Source of the DNA: Epiperipatus broadwayi
Lineage: Eukaryota > Onychophora > Udeonychophora > Euonychophora > Peripatidae
Direction: 5' to 3'
DNA length: 64,000 bases
NCBI GenBank assembly: GCA_028023455.1
Contig: JAQFVV010006504.1
Coordinates: 310,001-374,000 of the forward strand
How positions within the stretch are numbered: position 1 is the stretch's first letter; each line of letters starts with the position of its first letter. A program made the translations under genes and the position numbers. Positions 25,036-35,171 of the stretch are shown piece by piece. The notes under the pieces were generated by a model that was not told where the DNA came from, searched no databases, and was given only the letters and a program-made list of their open reading frames with translations.

Positions 25036-25439
25036 GTTTGCGTATGTTTTTGCGATAGTCGCAGTTTTCATTTTATCGCCGTTTGTTTGAGTGCAATTTA
25101 CGTCGTTTACTTCTTGACGCGACGCCATGTTTGTTTATGACGCTAGAATTATTTTTTGTTATGAACGACCGTATTACTTACTTTTTGCTAGAAAAACAAC
25201 TGTTCAGTAATCAGCCATCGCTGTCTTTATCTATCACAGATATATATCACAGTTTTTAAGTGTGAAAACGATTAGAATATGGGAAAAAAAAGATTATTAA
25301 TAAGACCTTCGTTCTTGATGACTTAGGCATACACGCGCATGCGCACCAGCAGCTTCACAGCATCGAAAAAAGTCCAGCATTAACACAGACAGCAAGATTT
25401 AGGAAGGTAAATCAAGCCGACATAAATAATTTAAACCTC
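25035..25439 (+). promoter_or_regulatory. LINE 5' UTR, probable internal promoter
   Basis: 405 bp between the (TAA)n tract and ORF1, with many CpGs (for example CGACGCCATG near 25120 and ACACGCGCATGCGCACCAGC at 25331). Full-length LINEs carry their promoter inside this region; no specific box can be named. From 25266 the ORF1 frame is already open but has no ATG. Confidence 0.45.
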
Positions 25440-26231
25440 GTGGAAAACAATAATGAAGAGCCCTCCCCAACGATATGGAATCAAGATGAACTGCAAGAAA
25501 TAAACATTAATTTCAACAGTACCATCCCAAAAAAATTATTCGCAACTTTCCAAAAATTTTTTTCACCGAGATCATTAGTGTTAGCTGTCACTGATAGGAA
25601 TTTAATACTCTATAAATTCCCCAGAGAGCTTCTTTACGAGGAGCTGACAGCAACAGCATTGTGGGATACAGTCTCTAGTATTGGAGAGCATCCAAACTCG
25701 CGATACGTTGCAATTCAGTTTTTCGATGAACATCAGCGTGCAAGATTTCAAACTAAAGTAAAAACCTTGGGAAGCTACGCGCTAATAATAGTCGATCAAA
25801 GCTTGCAAAACTATTGTAACGGAATAATTAAAAACACTTACTTCGGATATACCATTCAGGATTTTCAAAAATTAATACAGTCATTTGGCAAAGCTATTTA
25901 TATAAAACAAATCTACTTATCCGACACCCCCATACCGGTTTTCAGCAACAACTTTCATTTCAAAATAAAGCTGAATGACAATGTAAACCCGGAGGATATT
26001 CCAACACAAATAATTGACCAGAATGCAATACTGACTATTCACATAAAAGGATTAAGGCCGAGATGTTTTGCGTGCGGTGAAACCGGACACTTAGCAATCG
26101 ATTGCAACACCAAAATCAACCAGAAAAACCAACCGAGCTCTGAAGATCAACCAACAGAAGCTCACCAACCGGAATCAAACAGTACAAAACAGATAACGAA
26201 AACAACTAATAAACAAGAAAAAAATAAATAA
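25440..26231 (+). CDS. LINE ORF1 protein (RNA-binding, CCHC zinc knuckle)
   Basis: A 263-codon frame encoding the nucleic-acid-binding partner of the LINE. The N-terminal 200 residues form a globular region of unassigned fold. A retroviral-type zinc knuckle follows at C209-x2-C212-x4-H217-x4-C222 (CFACGETGHLAIDC), then a Gln/Asn/Lys/Thr-rich tail. The protein should coat the element RNA in the cytoplasm and help template handling. The first codon shown is GTG; there is no ATG anywhere in the frame, and upstream it stays open to a TGA at 25263. The GTG is most simply a mutated ATG. The frame ends at TAA 26229 inside an A-rich run, and a continuation lies in the +1 frame, so the ancestral ORF1 was probably longer. 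Confidence 0.85.
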   Translation: MENNNEEPSPTIWNQDELQEININFNSTIPKKLFATFQKFFSPRSLVLAVTDRNLILYKFPRELLYEELTATALWDTVSSIGEHPNSRYVAIQFFDEHQRARFQTKVKTLGSYALIIVDQSLQNYCNGIIKNTYFGYTIQDFQKLIQSFGKAIYIKQIYLSDTPIPVFSNNFHFKIKLNDNVNPEDIPTQIIDQNAILTIHIKGLRPRCFACGETGHLAIDCNTKINQKNQPSSEDQPTEAHQPESNSTKQITKTTNKQEKNK

Positions 26232-26763
26232 AAAAACCACAGATCAACAGCAATTGAATAATAAAAAAACTGCACACACGTTGCCAGCACCTGAAATTCT
26301 GGATTTATCAACAAAATCAACCAATAGAATTCAAACCCCCACTGATAAAAAAACAGAAAGTCAACAACCTCAAGAGGCTCCAATGGAAAAAATAGCGCAC
26401 AATCTAAGTCAGCCTACCAAAAATACTGATGAAAAAGAGATAATAAAAAAACAAATAAACTCACACAGTAATAGTGATCAAGAAAAAATATATATAACAC
26501 ACCAAACACCCAATATTAAAAATAATACAACAATGGAAATTATGGAAGCTATCACCCCAAATATGCCTCAAATCACCAAAGCTGACACAGAACAAAGAAG
26601 AAGACCAGGCCGCCCACCAAAGAAAAATAGAGGGCCCAAAAAAATCAAAACAGAATCCAACCTTAGTCTTTCTGATCACAACAATACAACTACAGTGGAA
26701 ACAGATGAAGATCTGGAAATGGAATATGAGAATGAATGGGAAGAAACACCAGATCAACCCTAA
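26221..26763 (+). pseudogene. Out-of-frame C-terminal part of LINE ORF1
   Basis: In the +1 frame relative to ORF1, an open frame runs through the A-rich junction (26221-26240) to a TAA at 26761. It has no ATG near its start; the first usable codon is TTG at 26254. It is Gln/Thr/Asn-rich, with a basic, AT-hook-like stretch RRRPGRPPKKNRGPKKIK (about 26595-26650), and ends with an acidic run (DEDLEMEYENEWEE). The continuity of composition with ORF1 and the homopolymer at the junction suggest a one-base indel that split a roughly 440-residue ORF1. A programmed frameshift at the A-rich run is the alternative. It ends 28 bases before ORF2. Confidence 0.65.
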
Positions 26764-26791
26764 TATTTAAATCTCAACCAAAAAACATATA

Positions 26792-29700
26792 ATGAAAATA
26801 AAAATTGCGGCAATCAATGTCAGGGGTTTGAACTCAACCTCAAAAATTAATAAGTTAAAACATTGGATCAAGGATATACAACCACACTTGCTTGGTATAC
26901 TTGAGACAAAAATTTATGCTGGATCACAAACTGACCCAGCCAAACATTTAAATATGGAAGGTTTCTGTGCATGCTCCAGAGACTCTTCCTCTCCCTCAGC
27001 TGGAACTGGACTCATAATTGCTAGAAATTGCCCATTCACAACGTTCAAAATAATTCACATTGACATGAACTTATTAATTGCAACCTTCAACCAAAAAAGC
27101 ATAACAATAAATCTGGTTTTTGTATATATGCCTTTACAGGATAAAAAAATAGATACCATAATTGCAAACATTAATTCAAGGTTAGCTACAACTTCAAACC
27201 CAACCATCTTAATTGGAGATTTTAATTTAAAATATCAGGAATTTACCCAACGTTGGCTTCACAGAATAAACATACCACTAATGAGTGGCCAAGGTTTTTT
27301 GCCAGATGATGCCATCTCTTTCCACAATAATCGCTTCTCTTCACTTATTGATCTGTGCTTTTATTCTCCAATGCTTCACCACCTTATTGAAATAAAACTA
27401 ACTCCCTCAACTTTTTCCGATCACTCAGCTCAAATAGTCACAATTGACTGTGCCCAAATTCAAATATCACCCTTTCCACTTACAAGAACAATAAGAGTTT
27501 TACTCCCAGAAACAACCCCTGAATTTCTGTTCTCTGAGACCTACATAATGCTAAACAAAATCAAAGATATGACTTTGAACCCGGTCCAGAAATATCTAGC
27601 ATTTATGGGAATGTTGTCCTTTAACATCAACCATATAACAAAAAAACAACCTCCACCATCAAGACTTTTGTCTCTGGCAGATCAGTTACACCAGAGAATA
27701 ATCATGATTAACCCATCACACTGCACCCAGCAGTATATATTCAAGCTTACACATGCATACAATAAAGCATGTGAAGAACTCAAAAGCTATCTGAAGATAA
27801 AGAAAAGCAAGGTATGCCTAACCAGGCCACACACTTGGACAAGAGATTATATAAGATGGGCACTGGGGAACCAACCAGAGGTAAAAGTGCCAATGGCACT
27901 ATATACAAATAGTGGAACATATGCAGGACACAATATGATTATGCCAATTTTTGAATATTTTAAAGAGAAATTACAAGAAAGACAACCATATAAAATACCA
28001 CATAATCTGTTTGGCCCACCAGAGACAAAAACCCCATTCACAAAAGATCTCTTCACAACAAAACTAAATACTATTCGAAACGCTTGCCATCCAGGTAGTC
28101 CTGGAGTTCCATTGTTTGTATTAAAGCATCTAAGTAAATTCACAACAGAATATTTGTGTCAGTTAGCAAACCATCTAGCACAACAAATTCAACCCATGGA
28201 GGGTGTCTATCCAATAGCCATAGTACCCTATAATAAAAAGAAAGCAATTATTCCACCTATTACAGACCTCAGACCAATATCTATGGGACCTTTGCCGATC
28301 AAAATTATGGAGAAAATTATTAAAGATGAAATTGAACCGTATATAATGCCACTTATCTCCGAAGCACAATATGCAAAGAAAAACTCTTCAACAACAGAAG
28401 CAGCTTTATTCTTCAAAGCAATTCTAGCAACAGTAAAACAGCGGAAAAAATATGGACCCGTTGTTGTGCAGCTTGACATAGAAGCTGCATTTGACTCAGT
28501 CAATATATACACACTTCTAAAAATGCTAAAAGACACAGAAATTCCTAGAACACATCTATATATAATTGCTAACCTGCTTCTGAACAGAGAGATCCATATA
28601 ACTTTAAATGGAAGAAACTCACCATCTTTCACACCCACCAAATCTATATCCCAAGGATCCCCTCTTAGTTCACTATTGTTTATATTTTACATCAATCCCC
28701 TTATTAAAAGCATACAAAATGCATTTACTGGGATCGAGATACCAGACACAACACAGCGCACTACATGCATCGCCTATATGGATGATGTTACCATATTCCT
28801 AACATCAAAAAAACAAATACCGCAACTCCAAAAGATATTACAAGAATATTCACAAAAATATGAATTATCATTTAATCCAGCAAAAACCACAGCCTGGTCT
28901 CTATACACTGGTAAACCATGTACATCAATTTACAAATCAAAACCAAACTCTTTCCTTGGGTTCCCATTTCATATGGGAATTACAGGAATGAGATGTCATA
29001 TCCAAAATAAACTTAAAGAAGAAGCCACAAAAATTATAAACTCCTTGTCCAAGGCATATCTTTCACTCTATTCCGATCTGTTAATTAACCAGCTTATCAC
29101 AACCAAAATAACTTACTATGTACCGGTTATTTCATTCTCAAAGGGGTTCATTTCAAAAATTAAAACCATATATAATAAACTACTTTGGGCCAGAAAAACA
29201 GTAGCAATTTCCACAAAAAAACTTAGCCAACCTCTAATAAAAAATGGACTTGGCTTGCACAACATCAATGTTTTTCATATACAGAAGTTAAGGAACTCAA
29301 TAATCACAATACTTGCCAAATACCCCAAAATTAACCACTTGCTAGAAGTTACTCCAACAGATAGACCACCTCCAAAAGGTTCCTTTTTCACCAACATTAT
29401 ATACCAATGCAAAACCACAGACAAGATTCCAGAACAGTATTTGCATAAGTATTCATACTGGGATATTTATGGTTTAATAAACAGAGAAGCAGATACTAAT
29501 GTTATACAACCTATGCTAGGAATTAACAACAAGAGACTCCGATCTAAGGAATATAAAAAATGGGCTCTAGAGCCCAAATACTTTGATTTTATCATGAAAA
29601 TCAATCTCATTGCCTTGCCAACAACCCACTTTCTTTATCATAAAAGAATGTATATATCTATTGACCCCTTCTGTGGACTCTGCCATCGAGCAGAAGAGAC

Positions 29701-30025
29701 ACTGGACCACTTTATTTATCAATGTGTAGCACTTAACCAAACACGACAGATGATCTGTAACACCTACAGAAAACCGGGTACAATCATTAATCACATAATA
29801 GCTGCTTTTCAGGGAAGATCAATACCTAGCATTAGGGCAGCCACATTTGTTCTATATGCGTATTGGTGCACCCGATGTACTTTCTTAATTGGCAATAACA
29901 CCAGACGACACCCAGCTACATTTAGCAACAAACTGCTACACATTCGAAATAGAGATAAAATAATAACCAACCCCCACTTATATGCAGCAACATGGTCATT
30001 GTTAAAACAACCATCAATGCTGTGA
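26792..30025 (+). CDS. LINE ORF2 polyprotein: APE endonuclease and reverse transcriptase
   Basis: Intact frame of 1077 codons from an ATG 28 bases after the ORF1 region. It nicks target DNA and copies the element RNA from the nick. Residues 1-220 are an AP-endonuclease-like domain: INVRGL (N9), LETK (E38), GDFN (D143), SLIDLCF (D187) and SDHS (D210, H211). Residues about 430-720 are the reverse transcriptase: LRPISMG (493-499), QLDIEAAFDSV (D562/D568), QGSPLSSLLF (621-630) and AYMDD (661-665) with the catalytic Asp pair. LINEs usually have (F/Y)ADD, so Met at 663 is unusual. A C-terminal Cys/His motif CGLCHRAEETLDHFIYQC lies at about 960-978. No RNase H domain follows. All catalytic residues seen are present, so the protein could be active. 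Confidence 0.96.
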   Translation: MKIKIAAINVRGLNSTSKINKLKHWIKDIQPHLLGILETKIYAGSQTDPAKHLNMEGFCACSRDSSSPSAGTGLIIARNCPFTTFKIIHIDMNLLIATFNQKSITINLVFVYMPLQDKKIDTIIANINSRLATTSNPTILIGDFNLKYQEFTQRWLHRINIPLMSGQGFLPDDAISFHNNRFSSLIDLCFYSPMLHHLIEIKLTPSTFSDHSAQIVTIDCAQIQISPFPLTRTIRVLLPETTPEFLFSETYIMLNKIKDMTLNPVQKYLAFMGMLSFNINHITKKQPPPSRLLSLADQLHQRIIMINPSHCTQQYIFKLTHAYNKACEELKSYLKIKKSKVCLTRPHTWTRDYIRWALGNQPEVKVPMALYTNSGTYAGHNMIMPIFEYFKEKLQERQPYKIPHNLFGPPETKTPFTKDLFTTKLNTIRNACHPGSPGVPLFVLKHLSKFTTEYLCQLANHLAQQIQPMEGVYPIAIVPYNKKKAIIPPITDLRPISMGPLPIKIMEKIIKDEIEPYIMPLISEAQYAKKNSSTTEAALFFKAILATVKQRKKYGPVVVQLDIEAAFDSVNIYTLLKMLKDTEIPRTHLYIIANLLLNREIHITLNGRNSPSFTPTKSISQGSPLSSLLFIFYINPLIKSIQNAFTGIEIPDTTQRTTCIAYMDDVTIFLTSKKQIPQLQKILQEYSQKYELSFNPAKTTAWSLYTGKPCTSIYKSKPNSFLGFPFHMGITGMRCHIQNKLKEEATKIINSLSKAYLSLYSDLLINQLITTKITYYVPVISFSKGFISKIKTIYNKLLWARKTVAISTKKLSQPLIKNGLGLHNINVFHIQKLRNSIITILAKYPKINHLLEVTPTDRPPPKGSFFTNIIYQCKTTDKIPEQYLHKYSYWDIYGLINREADTNVIQPMLGINNKRLRSKEYKKWALEPKYFDFIMKINLIALPTTHFLYHKRMYISIDPFCGLCHRAEETLDHFIYQCVALNQTRQMICNTYRKPGTIINHIIAAFQGRSIPSIRAATFVLYAYWCTRCTFLIGNNTRRHPATFSNKLLHIRNRDKIITNPHLYAATWSLLKQPSML

Positions 30026-30407
<382 letters not shown>

Positions 30408-32335
30408 GCACACAGAGATAAATATTGACAAAAACAACACATTTCTGCAGGAAAACAAATAACAATATTATTTTGACTCCAGTATAGTGCATTCAACGTT
30501 CTTTAGCTGAGCTAATGAAATTGCTATCAATGTTATATAAAAGAACTAATAATTCACATTTCTTTTTTTTTCAGAGCCATTCATAAAACATATATAATTA
30601 TTTGAACTGATAACATTTATTTAACTTTCCGTGAGCTGGATGGCAATATTCTATATGAGAAATCCCATTCCAAATAAAGAGGACAATTAATGCAATAAAA
30701 GTCATATTCAGTTTTGTGGTTTTTCTAAAAACATTTCTCATAGTAGTTGGGGAAAATAATTAAATACTTAGTTGAATTATACATTTAGTCTTATTTTCTA
30801 ATACGCAAAAAAAAATTATAAATAGTCAGGCAAGTATTTCAATAAATTATAATGAAATAAATGATTATTATGCATCTTTTTTAACTTTCTTTTTTTGTAA
30901 CTAGCATAAAATTTATTATAAAGAGTTCTTGAGAGACTTAATAATAGTTTGCATATTTTTCTGACATTATGAAAAGATGCACACATTGCAGTTGTTCCCT
31001 TAATATTATCATTAAAATTTAAAAAAAATAATTTTGAAAAATAAACAAACATTCTTCTGTCTTCTTCACAAGTAGGAATAAAACTTAAATAAAATGATTT
31101 TAAAATATAACTATGTACTTCCATTCCATTCTTCATATTACTAATTGATTTTAAATACGTTATAATGTAGATACACTCATGCATTCAAAATAATGATTGA
31201 GAATTCTGAAACTGTTAATTAAAAATAGAGATTAATGTACCTTTAGGTTGTTCACTCGAACATTATCCCAAAACTTTTTAGTACTTTAAACTTTCAACTT
31301 GGCTTTTTTCTTGGAAAAATAAAAATTGTACTATTAAACTTTGTTTAGAGAATAATTTGTAGTTCTATCAGCAGAGAATTTTAATTGGAAGTCTTCTTTG
31401 GTAGTTCTTTTTAGTAGTCCCCTTTTAGAATTATGTTTAACTCTTTTTATAGCCCTCAAAAAAAATTACCCAGCATTTATTCTTCCAATCCAAAATCATT
31501 TGAAAGTTCAAAAGTCATCAGACAGAGACTAAGAATTAATTTATGCAAGAAACTTCCTTGTAGAAAAAAATAGAAACAAAAAAAAAACTATTTTGTCTTT
31601 TAAATAAATAAATAAATAAATATTAAATATTAAATTGAACTAAGAATTAAACATTCTGTATTTTAAAGTAATAGAATAAAATTAATAATTATTTTAACAA
31701 ATATTTTACAGCATATTTGTTGTTCAATCATTCCCCAATCCAGTGATCCATCAATTCATTTCAAAAGGTAATTAAGCTGGTTTTTAAACTAGTAATGATA
31801 AAATTAAATATTTGGATATGAAATATGATATTTGATGGTTTCATGAAGCATATGAGTGAGAAATGAAGTTGGATAATGATACAGACATAAATGAATATTT
31901 ACAAATCATCTACTATAGGTATTAAACTGATGTGACTGAAACAACAATTTTAATGATGATGAGTTAAACATATTTCACTGTTTATACTATAGATTAAAAT
32001 ATGAAAAGAAAATGAAGTACAGAATCATTCAAACAAGTCTTAATACTGCTTTGTGAACAAATAAAACTAATTAGCATCAACTCAAACTGAACTGACTATG
32101 TTTATGACAAGCCACCCCCCTATCCTATTATTAATTATACCCTAAAGTAAGATACTAAACATCTAATAATTTTTAAATTACATCTCCACTTACTTTTAAT
32201 CACAGTTTTAAGTCATAAATAAAATGTTTCAAGTTATTTCATTTTTTTAAGAATATAATATCAGATGTTACTGATATAATACCATACAATTACAATTAAT
32301 ATTTCTGGTGCCAAACCAGAAAGTCACTATATATA
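30408..32335. other. AT-rich non-coding DNA
   Basis: No supported gene. The 122-codon minus frame (30816-31184) has no recognisable motif, and its Cys/Lys-rich translation is ambiguous. An AAAT repeat lies at about 31606-31620. Confidence 0.5.
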
Positions 32336-32341
32336 TATATA

Positions 32342-32371
32342 TTGTAACGATATATAAATATATCGTTATAT
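32342..32371. repeat. Short palindrome inside a TA tract
   Basis: TTGTAACGATATAT (32342-32355) is followed by two bases and its near-exact reverse complement ATATCGTTATA. (TA)n lies on both sides. It looks like two TTGTAACG ends placed back to back. Confidence 0.7.
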
Positions 32372-32962
32372 ATATATATATTGAAAAAAAATATTTTTGT
32401 ATTTTATATGCATTGTCAAGTTGTAATAATTGTTTGAAGAATAAGTAAAAAATATTAAAATCAAATATATATAATGAAAATTAAATCAATCTTGTTATAG
32501 ACAGATTTTTACTGAAGAGAATTAATTTCTTTCTGATAACCTATTATTTGATTTAATCACTAAATATAATTATTTTTTAAATTACAAGTATTGTTAGTTG
32601 GTATTTTTAGTTCATCGATTGTACAGAATTTTTATTAACTACATGATTTTGTTTTGTATTTTATTTTTGAGTGCTTCTGTAATGTGATTGCTTGAGACTT
32701 TCTGTTTGATACTAATATAAGTCACATCTTAGATTCAGAAGATATGTTTCATATAATTGTGAAAACAGTATATAAAAATCAACATAAATGTATTTTGGTT
32801 TCTGTTATTTAAGTGTAATATCCACAATGAATGTGATTGTTTTTTTATAATAACAAATACTGAGTGTGAAGGAAATAGTGTGAATATCAATTAGTTGTTC
32901 TGCCAATTAATTCAGTCAGAAGTAGTATTGCCTTATTCTGATTTTCTCAATCAGTCTATGGA

Positions 32963-32964
<2 letters not shown>

Positions 32965-32993
<29 letters not shown>
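32965..32993. repeat. (TA)n microsatellite
   Basis: TA repeat before a less AT-rich non-coding stretch. Confidence 0.9.
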
Positions 32994-32994
32994 T

Positions 32995-34690
32995 GAAATG
33001 GTCAGATTCGTCTATCTCGCTAACACATTGCAGAATTTAAACCCAGACACCAAACTCAACACTAAGAAGGGCTGCTTCATGGAAAACCTAAGTTCAAATC
33101 CAAAGTCTACACTCCACAGCACCACCTATGTGATAACGCATCTGATGCTACTAATAATATAATTTTTTACCAGTGCCTGGTGGTCAGGGAGAAACAAAGT
33201 GACTCTATACCATGATATAAGCTTGGGTTTGCTAACTAAACATCTATGGATGGCACAAAAGAGATGTATAAAAGATATAGACCAAGACAGTGATATAGAT
33301 TAAGAAAGTAAATAAAAAATCAAAATTTAGTAAATTTAAAAGATTTATTAAACTATCAAATATATGTAATATGCACACTGTCTGCATATGTTAGACAGCG
33401 ACGTTTACTAACTAAGATTGTTTTAAAACAAATATCAGTCAAAATTTACATTATGGGTTGTTAATGAATTTAGTCTCCATATCTCGGGATAATACAATAA
33501 CATTATGATAATGTGCCTAAGAGAGTTTGTGAAGATATGTGAGGTGCTTTAAATAAATATCAGAAATAATTGAATAAAAAAAAGGTTTGGTGACAGTAAA
33601 GTTTCAATATAACATTTTTTGAATTAGAGAATAGAACAAACTAATGCTTGTTAAGCTATAAGGGGGATGTGATTAAGACATGCATATTCATAGAAATAAT
33701 TAAATTATATTGGGAGGTTGGTGGTGCTAGTGAGGAATTTCTGTAAAGGATGGAGGGTGTGGTACATTGAAACCACTGGAACTTTGCAAAATAAATAACT
33801 AAATAATAAATAAATAAATGAAACATGGGAAGACATCTTGCCATAGACCCATAGGAAGTAATATCACATGACAGCCCAAGTCTGGACTCATCCAAGTACT
33901 TAGTGACTTGTGACAACTGTGTAGAATTCCCAGGTGTGACAATTCTAATACACACTCTAACTAAGAACTGCAGGAAGTGAAGGTGAAATGATCTTAGCCA
34001 TTTAAAGCCCTTTGGAGGAGCAAAGCAGTCTCAACACCCGATACTCCTACTAACAACACTCGGATAAAGTATATAAAACATTTTATAAAGGATTCTCTTA
34101 GTTTGATAAAGCACTTAATCAATTCCCCAAATATTTATTTTAAGAAAGACCTCCCATTCTCGACCTCAAAATAATATGCTTTAAAAATTAAGCAAAACAA
34201 TAAAACATATTTAAAGTGGGAGAATGCATGATTGCGGGGTTTTAAAAGAAGATATAAGCTAATTATGCCATCATGCATTTGTTAAATATTTGCTTATTGA
34301 CCTCACACATATTCTCATATTATGTTAAAACCAATAAACCTGTGTATTTTAACTGCAAAATTATTAAATATTTGAGTAACAGTAAGATAGCCCTTGAATG
34401 AGCGATTTAATGAGATAAAAAATATGATAAAGTTTCTAATTTAAAACGTGTTAATAGTGGCATCTTGATTTAAATAAAAAGGGAGTAATTCACTCAGTCA
34501 ATGTCTATGCTGGCACACCATCATAATAAAAGAAAAACAGATTACTAAATACAAAATATTAACCCAAGTCTAGAGATAGAATACACTGATTAATTTACAG
34601 AATTTAAAGAAACAAAAACATAATTAGAAGATAAAAACAAATTGGAATTAGCTATAGCTTAGTAAGAGGAGTATACAATCACAAGAGCTC
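32995..34690. other. Non-coding, repeat-like DNA
   Basis: Less AT-rich than the flanks. The 99-codon minus frame (33656-33955) lacks a recognisable motif. A CCTAAGTTCAAATCC word near 33090 resembles a Pol III B box, but no A box was found. It may be an old retroelement fragment. Confidence 0.35.
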
Positions 34691-34695
34691 TTGGG

Positions 34696-34920
34696 TTAAT
34701 TTTGGGTTACCTCATTAGAAGTAGGCATTTGAAGGCAAATTTCAGGTGGAGACTTTCCAGCTTGATGGTAGAAGCACTCATAAGAATTTTGGCAGCAAAT
34801 TTCAGTTAACAGTTCACATTTTAAGCAGCAGTGGCAATCTTTAGGGCTTCTTAAGTAAAGGCAACAGATGGTATGCAGTGGCTGGCCATTTTCAAAAGGA
34901 AAAAAGCCTTCTTTCCAGCT
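34696..34920 (-). other. Cysteine-rich open frame without a start codon
   Basis: 75 codons open on the minus strand between two stops. The translation holds paired cysteines: HTICCLYLRS, then DCHCCLKCELLTEICCQNSY and ECFYHQ. It is less AT-rich than its flanks. The only Met is near the end, and no convincing acceptor precedes it. A LIM-like or other zinc-binding exon was considered, but the spacing does not fit a known finger. It may be the translation of a non-coding part of an old retroelement. Function unknown. Confidence 0.2.
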
Positions 34921-35129
34921 CTACTTGGTCGTTTTAGGATTTCTATTAAAGGCTGGGTGTGCAGTTCTATGAGATTCTTAAATTCTCAGCAAAATTTACT
35001 CTTTCAGAAAACACTTTAGATGCATAATATTTGAAAACTGTAAAGTCTATTTGAAGATAAAAACTTGGCTTCAAATATTAAAACTTGCAGGCTACTTGCC
35101 TACTAGCAAACTGTAAGAACACTAATTAG

Positions 35130-35171
35130 AATAATAATCAGAATCATAATCAGAATCATAATCAGAATGAT
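35130..35171. repeat. 12-bp tandem repeat
   Basis: Three to four units of ATAATCAGAATC. Confidence 0.85.

Noticed and set aside
24902-25090. Open frame with poly-Asn
   Set aside because: Translation of the (TAA)n tract before the LINE.
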